Assembly (NCBI GenBank): GCA_964540575.1
Contig: CAZINI010000064.1
Coordinates: 1-15,334 of the forward strand
Length of the DNA: 15,334 nucleotides
From: UMGS1889 sp964540575
GTDB taxonomy: Bacteria; Bacillota; Clostridia; Oscillospirales; Ruminococcaceae
Direction of reading: 5' to 3'
A program made the position numbers and the translations under genes. The notes beneath the pieces were generated by a model that saw only the letters and a list, made by a program, of their open reading frames with translations, had not been told where the DNA came from and did not search any database. Below are positions 7,279 through 12,632 of this stretch, in pieces. Position 1 is the stretch's first letter. Every line of letters begins with the position of its first letter.

Positions 7279-7926
7279 ATGAAGAAAAAACTTGATCTCA
7301 GCGGAATAATGGCAATGATACATCTGGTGTTTTTCCTGAGCATATGCTGCTTCGGGACGATGTATCTAAGCTTCGGGATACTTGCTATCCCCTCGCTGAC
7401 CTCGGCGTTTATTATCGGAAAGGACGTTATCTTCAAGCGTTTCGATGTAAACGACGGGCTTGTTAAGCGGTTCTTTTCGGAGATGACAGCAAATCTTCGT
7501 ATGATGAAATATTTTCCCATTCAGCTGCTTATTATCTTACAGGCGGCGGGAATTTACGCCTCGGAAAAAACGGGAATGACATATCTCGTTTATCCCATGG
7601 TCGCCTGCATATCCTTTTGCGGGGCGTTGATAGTTTTTGCTGTCGCATGCAGGGTGTTCATCGAAACGCCTATGAATATCACCGAAATAATAATCGCTAT
7701 GCTTTACAGAGTGCAGTATTTCCTGATAATATGGGTGCTGATGATACTTTGCGTTATTCTCTTCGGCACGATAATGCTGGAAATATTCTTCTTTGCGGGG
7801 ACGCTTCTGCTGCTGGCTGTGGAAACGGTGGCGTTCATCGACCTGCTGGCTTTCAAAAAAGCGGCGGACAAGCTGACCGAGGAGGAAATAAACTGCTTCG
7901 GTGAGGATTTTATCAAATCATTGTAA
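7279..7926 (+). CDS. DUF624 (YesL)-like membrane protein
   Basis: A 215-aa very hydrophobic protein with about five membrane helices (roughly 10-35, 78-94, 101-125, 145-163, 166-190). The order of features, an N-terminal helix followed by a conserved AIPSLTSAF turn, then a charged loop ending in VKRFFSEMTANL (62-73), agrees with the DUF624/YesL family. That family is often the last or first gene of CUT1 sugar transporter operons in Firmicutes; its role is not established. GGAG (7267-7270) lies eight bases before the ATG. The gene starts 18 bases after the MalG-type permease and ends at a strong terminator, so it closes the operon. Family membership is by pattern and context; a different small membrane family is possible. 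Confidence 0.7.
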   Translation: MKKKLDLSGIMAMIHLVFFLSICCFGTMYLSFGILAIPSLTSAFIIGKDVIFKRFDVNDGLVKRFFSEMTANLRMMKYFPIQLLIILQAAGIYASEKTGMTYLVYPMVACISFCGALIVFAVACRVFIETPMNITEIIIAMLYRVQYFLIIWVLMILCVILFGTIMLEIFFFAGTLLLLAVETVAFIDLLAFKKAADKLTEEEINCFGEDFIKSL

Positions 7927-7981
7927 AAAAAATGGAGCTTTTCGGGACATTGTAATTTAATGTTCCGAAAAGCTCCTTTTT
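7925..7981. terminator. Bidirectional terminator of the ABC operon
   Basis: The stem pairs 7934-7950 with 7960-7976, 17 positions with one G-U, loop TGTAATTTA. Eight A residues (7925-7932) precede it and five T residues (7977-7981) follow. It ends the ABC operon on the plus strand. On the minus strand it is the first clear terminator beyond blaR1, so the hairpin array at 7989-8224 would be transcribed before it. Confidence 0.92.
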
Positions 7982-7988
7982 CTGTATA

Positions 7989-8131
7989 TAATGTCTGCTC
8001 AACAACTGAAAAAGTGCGTAGAAGCTTTGCTTCGGAGTACTTTTTCAGTTGTTGGGTGCAAGGATTTTTGGCGATTTAGCCAAAAATCCTTGCACCTTGC
8101 CGCCCGTTAGCGGCGGCAAAAGCAGACATTA
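7989..8131. repeat. Hairpin cluster arranged as a four-way junction
   Basis: A closing stem (7989-7999 with 8121-8131, 11 bp, perfect) encloses three hairpins with almost no unpaired bases between them. Hairpin A (8000-8054) has a 16-bp perfect outer stem and an inner GAAGC-TTT-GCTTC. Hairpin B (8055-8096) has an 18-bp perfect stem with a GATTTA loop. Hairpin C (8097-8119) has an 8-bp stem with a CGTTAGC loop. Only base 8120 is left over. The geometry is seen directly; whether it acts as RNA or as DNA is unknown. It is not a known RNA family to me. Confidence 0.85.
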
Positions 8132-8142
8132 ATCAGGTAGTA

Positions 8143-8224
8143 CGGCACAAATCTTTGATTTGTGCCGCTGAAAATCCTGTTTTACAGGATTTTCAGCCAA
8201 CAACTGCCCTTCGGGCAGTTGTTG
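8143..8224. repeat. Three consecutive perfect hairpins with 3-base loops
   Basis: Hairpin D (8143-8167) has 11 bp and a TTT loop. Hairpin E (8168-8196) has 13 bp and a TTT loop. Hairpin F (8198-8224) has 12 bp and a TTC loop. They are contiguous apart from one base. The trio is bracketed by direct repeats AGTACGG (8139-8145 and 8225-8231). The outer arm of F (CAACAACTG) is the same as the outer arm of hairpin A. The trio begins about 15 bases beyond the blaR1 stop on the minus strand. Confidence 0.88.
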
Positions 8225-8239
8225 AGTACGGACTATATA

Positions 8240-10174
8240 TCACTGCTTATCCCGATAAATATATTCCGCACCCTCAAATGCACCGCACATTTCCTTGGGA
8301 AGTGCCGAAACGGATTCTTTGCTTTCGCTTTGGCGGTATATCAGACTGTCCCCGTCAATGTCGAAAACATAGCTTCCGCCGTCGGAACAGTTTATTGTCA
8401 GCTTGGAATTATCGGCGTTCAGCACCGCCGTTCCCGTGCCCAAAACGCTTGAAAGGGGAGAAAACACCATGGTGACATTTCCCCACGGAAAGAGCGTTAC
8501 CTGACACATATCGGCATATTCTTCATTGGAATTCAGCCGATATGTCCCGAAATGCAGCTTTTCACGGGCTTTTGCATCCATAGCGGGACTGTTTTCGGGA
8601 AACGGCACAAACTCGGTCAGACCATCCTTCGTGCGGCGGACAAGCTTTATCATCGACATATGGAACGGCTCATTTACCGAATTATCCAACGAAAGATAAG
8701 CGTATTCATCGGGCGATTTTCCGTAGAAAACACCGTTGCCGTCCGCCGGGCGGGGAGCGTTTTCGGGGATATTTACAAGGCTTTCTATCCGAACGGTTTG
8801 GCGGTCCTCGGGAAGATTTTCAATGTAGTTCATAGTCCACGTTTCGGTGTCGATAATGTAGTAGATCGTCCTGTGGGCTTCATAGCCCGTCGCACCGCAC
8901 CAAAGGCGAAGCTGAGTGCCGTCAGCCGTTTCCTCGTAAAATGCCCCCATAGATAAGCCGTTCCAAGAGGGGGCACCTATCTCAAATGGTATCTCGGACT
9001 TTACGGCGTCAAAGCTTGCACCGATATTTGCCGCCCACAGCACGGAATGGTCGCTGCAAAGATACATACCGTCCATTCCGTCGGTGAAAAGATATTCAAA
9101 GGGCGTTGCATATAAAAGATAGGGAAATTCCGAGCCGAAATATACGCTTTCGAGAAATTCGGGAGATGCGGGCACAATGGGAATGCTGAGCGGTACGTCG
9201 GACACATTTTCGGCGTCCGAAGCAAGCATATCCTCCGATTTCGGAGAATTATCCGAGCAAAGGATCATCACCGAAACGGCGGCAATCAATACACAAAGGG
9301 CTGTTATCCAAAGGGCGGGCTTTTTGAATTTCAGAATGTTTTTTATCCGCTTTTCGGTGGGGCTTTCGGAAAATCCCGCTGTGAATTTTGCCGCTTTTTT
9401 CGGTGCGGCGGCAAGCAGTGCTTCGGAATAATCCGCCGTTTCGGAGCGGCTCATTTTTCCCGTCACCGCCTCGTCACAGGACATTTCCATATCCCGTTCG
9501 CAAAGGTAAAAGCACAGCCAAACGGCGGGGTTGAACCAGTGTATGCACAGGGCAGCGTATGTAACGATTTTCGCAATATGGTCAAGCCGCTTTATGTGGT
9601 ATTTTTCGTGGAGAATGATGGGCTTGCGGCGGTTTCCGGGCAGTTTTTCGGGGATATATATCCTCGGCTTGAATATCCCGAAAATGAACGGCGTTCCGAT
9701 ATTGTCCGATATGAAAATGTTATCCTCCAAACAAACGGCGGTTTTCAGCCGCTTTTTCAGCCCGAGATATGATGCGATAAAGCGGACGGTCATTATGAAA
9801 ACGCCCAAAAGCCACACCGCCGAGAGAATGTCAAGTGCCGTTTTTGACGTTTTGTATTCGGGGATATTTTCGCTTGTGAATATGGATATTTCCATATTTT
9901 GACCTATCTCGGCGGATAAGGGAACGGCACTGTTGACGTTTTTGTCATATGTATACGGCTCGGTGCGGATATTTACGGGGGTTATGGGGCTTATGTCCGA
10001 AGCGGGCAGCGGCAGCGAAAAGGGTATCAGCAGGCGGACAAAAACCGCCGTCCACAGCAGATAGGAATACACCTTCGGAGCGGGCTTCAGCAAAAGACGG
10101 AGAACGAGAACTATCGCTGCGGCAAGGCAGGCGGTGATGCTCATTCCGACGATTTTCAGAAACAGTTCTGTCAT
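8240..10174 (-). CDS. BlaR1-family M56 membrane metalloprotease with non-PBP sensor region
   Basis: A 644-aa membrane protein that should sense an envelope signal and inactivate the co-encoded BlaI-like repressor. The first 300 residues form the M56 module: helices at about 4-28, 36-54 and 112-135, the zinc-binding HEKYH (189-193), a downstream ERDMEMSCDEAV segment (226-237) whose E230 is a likely third zinc ligand, and a last helix at about 286-306. The remaining 338 residues should lie outside the membrane. Classical BlaR1 carries a penicillin-binding domain here; I see no convincing SxxK/SxN/KTG set, so the sensed ligand may not be a beta-lactam. The tail contains WTMNY, FYGKSPDEYAYLSLD and FGTYRLNSNEEYADMC-type beta-rich segments that I do not recognise. 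An AAAGGAGAG site inside the end of blaI precedes the ATG, and one base separates the two genes, so translation is coupled. Confidence 0.88.
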   Translation of the reverse strand: MTELFLKIVGMSITACLAAAIVLVLRLLLKPAPKVYSYLLWTAVFVRLLIPFSLPLPASDISPITPVNIRTEPYTYDKNVNSAVPLSAEIGQNMEISIFTSENIPEYKTSKTALDILSAVWLLGVFIMTVRFIASYLGLKKRLKTAVCLEDNIFISDNIGTPFIFGIFKPRIYIPEKLPGNRRKPIILHEKYHIKRLDHIAKIVTYAALCIHWFNPAVWLCFYLCERDMEMSCDEAVTGKMSRSETADYSEALLAAAPKKAAKFTAGFSESPTEKRIKNILKFKKPALWITALCVLIAAVSVMILCSDNSPKSEDMLASDAENVSDVPLSIPIVPASPEFLESVYFGSEFPYLLYATPFEYLFTDGMDGMYLCSDHSVLWAANIGASFDAVKSEIPFEIGAPSWNGLSMGAFYEETADGTQLRLWCGATGYEAHRTIYYIIDTETWTMNYIENLPEDRQTVRIESLVNIPENAPRPADGNGVFYGKSPDEYAYLSLDNSVNEPFHMSMIKLVRRTKDGLTEFVPFPENSPAMDAKAREKLHFGTYRLNSNEEYADMCQVTLFPWGNVTMVFSPLSSVLGTGTAVLNADNSKLTINCSDGGSYVFDIDGDSLIYRQSESKESVSALPKEMCGAFEGAEYIYRDKQ

Positions 10175-10175
10175 T

Positions 10176-10541
10176 TCAGCTCTCCTTTCGGTATCGGTCT
10201 ATCATCTTCTGAATTTCGTCAAGCTCACTGCCGCTGATGGCTTTTCTTTCGGCAAATGCGGCGATAAAACGGGGCAGCGAACCGCCGTAGCTTTCGTTGA
10301 TAAGCTCCTCGCCCTTTTTTGCGGCAAGGTCGTCCTTTGTCAGCAGCGGGGTCACATGGCCGTTTTCGTTCTTGAAAATTCCCTTTTCGCAAAGGCGGCG
10401 GAGCATGGTGTAGGTGGTGGATTTTTTCCATTGGAGTTCTTTTTCGCACAGCTTCACCAGCTCTCCCGAGGGGATATTTTCGTTTTGCCAGATGAGTTCT
10501 GCGAATTTTGATTCCATTTCTCCAAGCTTTATTTTGGGCAT
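10176..10541 (-). CDS. BlaI/MecI-type transcriptional repressor
   Basis: A 121-aa dimeric winged-helix repressor, starting MPKIKLGEME. Residues 11-72 hold the helix-turn-helix and wing, with the recognition segment WKKSTTYTMLRRLCEKG (38-54) matching the family pattern W-x2-(S/T)T-x-x-T-x-L-x-RL-x2-KG. The C-terminal helices (about 73-121) should mediate dimerisation and hold the site cut by the partner protease. I chose ATG 10541 because AGAGG lies eight bases upstream; the in-frame extension to a TTG at 10568 lacks a site. It is first in the operon with the BlaR1-like gene. Two palindromes over its promoter indicate autorepression. Length agrees with the family (about 120-130 aa). Confidence 0.92.
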   Translation of the reverse strand: MPKIKLGEMESKFAELIWQNENIPSGELVKLCEKELQWKKSTTYTMLRRLCEKGIFKNENGHVTPLLTKDDLAAKKGEELINESYGGSLPRFIAAFAERKAISGSELDEIQKMIDRYRKES

Positions 10542-10572
10542 ATGTAAGACCTCTTTTCGCAAACGCAAAATG

Positions 10573-10589
10573 GTTTAATGATATTAAAC
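10573..10589 (-). promoter_or_regulatory. Putative BlaI operator O2
   Basis: Perfect dyad GTTTAAT-GAT-ATTAAAC (plus-strand reading). Its centre (10581) is 20 bases from that of O1. It lies over the expected transcription start of blaI. The dyad is direct; repressor binding is inferred from position and family. Confidence 0.75.
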
Positions 10590-10591
10590 TT

Positions 10592-10620
10592 AGTTTAACA
10601 CAGTTAAACCGATTTGTCAA
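10592..10620 (-). promoter_or_regulatory. Promoter of blaI-blaR1
   Basis: On the minus strand TTGACA (10620-10615), a 17-base spacer and TAAACT (10597-10592). The -10 box lies inside operator O1. Confidence 0.82.
10593..10609 (-). promoter_or_regulatory. Putative BlaI operator O1
   Basis: Perfect dyad GTTTAAC-ACA-GTTAAAC (plus-strand reading), covering most of the -10 box and part of the spacer. It has the same half-site layout as O2. Classical BlaI/MecI operators carry TACA/TGTA half-sites, so this would be a diverged specificity. Confidence 0.78.
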
Positions 10621-10645
10621 GAGGAAAAACAAAAAAGCAGAAGAC

Positions 10646-10671
10646 AAAAGTTTCGCCAGCCTTTACAAAGG
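10646..10671 (-). repeat. Promoter-upstream repeat element, copy 2
   Basis: On the minus strand CCTTTGTAAAGGCTGGCG then AAACTTTT, matching copies at 298-323 and 11289-11314. It ends 25 bases upstream of the blaI -35 box. Confidence 0.8.
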
Positions 10672-10786
10672 CTGCGGGTCAAGGGCAGAGTCCTTGTCGC
10701 CCGTCGCAACGGGCGAAACACCCTTCCCAGCCGCTAACAATCCAAACTCAGCAACAGTGAAAAACCACAAACAATTCAGGAAAAAA

Positions 10787-10867
10787 GCACCGCACACAAA
10801 ATAAACAGTAAAGCATCTATCCTACAAACCAATCAAAAATCGTGTAAACCGACTCGGTGTGCGGTGC
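10787..10867. repeat. Inner dyad of the composite repeat, left copy
   Basis: GCACCGCACAC (10787-10797) is complementary to GTGTGCGGTGC (10857-10867). The right copy has the same arms at 11089-11099 and 11160-11170. The 59 bases between the arms hold the best conserved block of the repeat. Confidence 0.75.
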
Positions 10868-10868
10868 C

Positions 10869-10909
10869 GCAAAAAATTTCTCGGGGTTAATCCCCGAGAA
10901 ATTTTTTGC
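10869..10909. terminator. Bidirectional terminator-like hairpin, repeat copy 1
   Basis: Perfect 18-bp stem (10869-10886 with 10892-10909) and TTAAT loop. The stem starts with six A and ends with six T, the layout of a two-way intrinsic terminator. Related hairpins with different but self-complementary stems lie at 11047-11087 and 15288-15328. Confidence 0.82.
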
Positions 10910-11046
10910 CCCCGAGGACGGCAAAGCCGTCCTTAATCCCTACAGTCACCGCCGTTTCACATTAGAACTGCAATCGGTCGCAAAACAGTCCCATTGCAGT
11001 TCAGCTGTGACTGTAGGCTTTGAGCCTCCGTTCCGTCGGCTCGGGG

Positions 11047-11087
11047 GCAAAAAATCGATCGGGGGTTAACCCCGATTGATTTTTTGC
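11047..11087. terminator. Bidirectional terminator-like hairpin, repeat copy 2
   Basis: Same frame as the hairpin at 10869-10909: GCAAAAAA, variable arm TCGATC, G-run, TTAA, C-run, GATTGA, TTTTTTGC. The variable arms pair with one G-U. It lies in the right arm of the giant palindrome. Confidence 0.82.
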
Positions 11088-11288
11088 GGCACCGCACACT
11101 GTATCTGTTTTACACGGCTTTCGATTGGTTTGTAGGATAGATGCTTTACTGTTTTGTTTGTGTGCGGTGCTTTTTTTGGACTGATTTGTTTGTACGTTTT
11201 TATGTGACTTTGTGTTATTTGTTAGCTGCGGATTTCGCCCGTTGCGACGGGCGACAAGGGTGGCTCTGCCCCCCTTGACCCCCTGCAG

Positions 11289-11314
11289 CCTTTGTAAAGG
11301 CTGGCGAAACTTTT
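11289..11314 (+). repeat. Promoter-upstream repeat element, copy 3
   Basis: CCTTTGTAAAGGCTGGCG then AAACTTTT, 37 bases upstream of the secG -35 box. It is the outer edge of the right arm of the giant palindrome. Confidence 0.8.
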
Positions 11315-11351
11315 GCCTTTTCGGTTTTTCTTGAATTTTTTGAAAAACCCC

Positions 11352-11380
11352 TTGCAATTTGCAGAGAAGTGTGCTATAAT
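11352..11380 (+). promoter_or_regulatory. Sigma-A promoter of secG
   Basis: TTGCAA (11352-11357), a 17-base spacer and TATAAT (11375-11380) with TG two bases upstream (extended -10). The leader is about 36 bases. Confidence 0.88.
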
Positions 11381-11422
11381 ACACTTAAGTATTTATATGA
11401 ATATATTTCGGAGGAATAAAAA

Positions 11423-11689
11423 ATGAGTGTTATTGAAATCATAGGCGGAGTTCTTCTGCTTATTGCAAGCCTTTTCATTATTATCGTGACCCTTATGCAG
11501 AGCCAGAAACAGCAGGGTATGACATCCGCTATCACAGGTGCGGAAAACGACAGCTTCTATGGCAAGAACAGCGGCAACACAAGAGAAGCCGCTCTTGAAA
11601 GACTTACCAAGGTGTGTGCTGTTATCTTCTTCGTTGTGACGCTGATAGTTAATTTCCTGCCGATAATCGAAAAGCATATTGCTAAGTAA
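11423..11689 (+). CDS. secG: Protein translocase subunit SecG
   Basis: An 88-aa accessory subunit of the SecYEG export channel in the cytoplasmic membrane. Two helices (about 4-25 and 62-80) flank a polar loop. The first helix ends in LMQSQKQQGMTSAITG (24-39), the conserved SecG loop in which a Q-rich, glycine-containing stretch follows the helix. Length is typical for Firmicutes (about 75-90 aa). GGAGG (11410-11414) lies eight bases before the ATG. A terminator follows at once, which would lower expression of the downstream genes relative to secG. In many Firmicutes secG precedes rnr and smpB, which supports the assignment. Confidence 0.95.
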   Translation: MSVIEIIGGVLLLIASLFIIIVTLMQSQKQQGMTSAITGAENDSFYGKNSGNTREAALERLTKVCAVIFFVVTLIVNFLPIIEKHIAK

Positions 11690-11701
11690 TCAGAAAAACA
11701 G

Positions 11702-11742
11702 AAAGCTCCGTGTATGCCTTAGGCAGACAGGGAGCTTTTTTT
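11702..11742 (+). terminator. Terminator or attenuator after secG
   Basis: AAAGCTCC (11702-11709) pairs with GGAGCTTT, with an inner TGCC-TTA-GGCA stem, and is followed by a T-run. It begins 12 bases after the secG stop and ends 15 bases before the next ATG. With no clear promoter behind it, partial read-through may feed the DUF1963 gene and rnr. Confidence 0.85.
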
Positions 11743-11757
11743 GAACGGAGAATTGAA

Positions 11758-12582
11758 ATGAACGAATACAAGAAAAATCTGAAAAATGTCCTCAAAGCAG
11801 TCGAACAGGAAACTTTGCTGCCCGCTGCACATATCCGCCTGCACGTCAGGGGCGAGGAGGAAGCTCCTGTCGGACTTTGCGGCAGCAAGCTTTCGGGAAC
11901 GCCCTATATTCCCCATAATGAGCAAGCCCCCGCAAACGTTGACGGCGAGCCGCTGATACTTCTGGCACAGATAAATCTGTCCGAGCTGAACGGCTTGGGC
12001 GGTCTGCCGAAAAAGGGGCTGCTGCAATTCTTTATTGCCGATGATGACACCTACGGGCTTACGGAGGACGGCGGCTATGCGGTGAGATATTATCCCGTCA
12101 TTGACGAGTCCGTTACCGAGGAGGAATGTTCCGACAAATACTGTCCCGACATAAGCGGGGGATTTCCCGTGCAGATGGAATATGCCCTCTCATTTGAAAA
12201 ATCGGAAGAGCCTATGACGGTTTACGATTACCGTTTCGGGGAATTGTTTGCGAAGCACTATAACAAGGCGTTTCCCGATAAGCATATAGACAGCGTTTAC
12301 GACCTGTCCGACGATGATATGGAGTTTCTTTTCGGCGATGACGAGGACACGGACGAAGCCGTCCCCGCCGACCATAAGCTGCTGGGCTATCCCATTTTCG
12401 CACAGGACGACCCACGAGAGGAAAGCGGAGCAAAATATGACCGTCTGCTGCTGCGTATCGACTGCGATATGAGCGAATATATTATGTGGGGCGACGGCGG
12501 CGGAGCAAATTTCTTTATATTCTCGGATAATTTGAAAAAGGCGGATTTTTCGGATATTCTTTATACTTGGGATTGCTTCTGA
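11758..12582 (+). CDS. DUF1963 (YwqG-like) protein
   Basis: A 274-aa, acidic, soluble protein with no signal peptide. Family signs are GTPYIPHNEQAP (47-58), GEPLILLAQINLSEL (63-77), LPKKGLLQFFI (83-93) and the C-terminal GGGANFFIFSDNL...FSDILYTWDCF (247-274), which match DUF1963/YwqG. The family has no established biochemical role that I know of. I chose ATG 11758 because GGAG (11747-11750) lies seven bases upstream; the longer frame from a GTG at 11710 would start inside the secG terminator. The gene sits between secG and rnr, where other Firmicutes often have nothing or an esterase gene, so it is probably a lineage-specific insertion. Confidence 0.9.
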   Translation: MNEYKKNLKNVLKAVEQETLLPAAHIRLHVRGEEEAPVGLCGSKLSGTPYIPHNEQAPANVDGEPLILLAQINLSELNGLGGLPKKGLLQFFIADDDTYGLTEDGGYAVRYYPVIDESVTEEECSDKYCPDISGGFPVQMEYALSFEKSEEPMTVYDYRFGELFAKHYNKAFPDKHIDSVYDLSDDDMEFLFGDDEDTDEAVPADHKLLGYPIFAQDDPREESGAKYDRLLLRIDCDMSEYIMWGDGGGANFFIFSDNLKKADFSDILYTWDCF

Positions 12583-12632
12583 ATTGCATTATACCGAATT
12601 TTTTTCGCAAACTATAAACGGAGGGCTTTTAT

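Larger units (their letters stand above)
10643..11318. repeat. Composite repeat present twice head to head (giant imperfect palindrome)
   Basis: The left arm (10643 to about 10980) matches the reverse complement of the right arm (about 10990 to 11318). The longest identical block I counted is 29 bases, 10806-10834 against 11123-11151. Each arm contains, from outside to centre: the promoter-upstream element, a TCGCCCGT/ACGGGCGA hairpin, an 11-bp GCACCGCACAC dyad, a terminator-like hairpin, a variable hairpin and a TACAGTCAC block. The centre folds on CCTACAGTCAC/GTGACTGTAGG and ACTGCAAT/ATTGCAGT. There is no credible coding sequence; the reading frames here are by-products of the repeat. Confidence 0.9.

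Noticed and set aside
3991..7926. A catabolite-repression (cre) site or a local regulator gene for the sugar operon
   Set aside because: I found no convincing TGWAARCGNTWNCA match in the leader and no regulator gene in or beside the operon.
7989..8224. CRISPR array
   Set aside because: The units are unrelated palindromes without a common repeat or regular spacer length, and no cas gene is near.
10508..11384. Several open frames of 70-127 residues in the palindromic repeat region
   Set aside because: They run through inverted repeats and terminator hairpins, have odd composition and no ribosome binding sites, and mirror each other across the palindrome.
11710..11757. GTG start extending the DUF1963 gene
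   Set aside because: It falls inside the secG terminator hairpin and has no ribosome binding site; ATG 11758 does.
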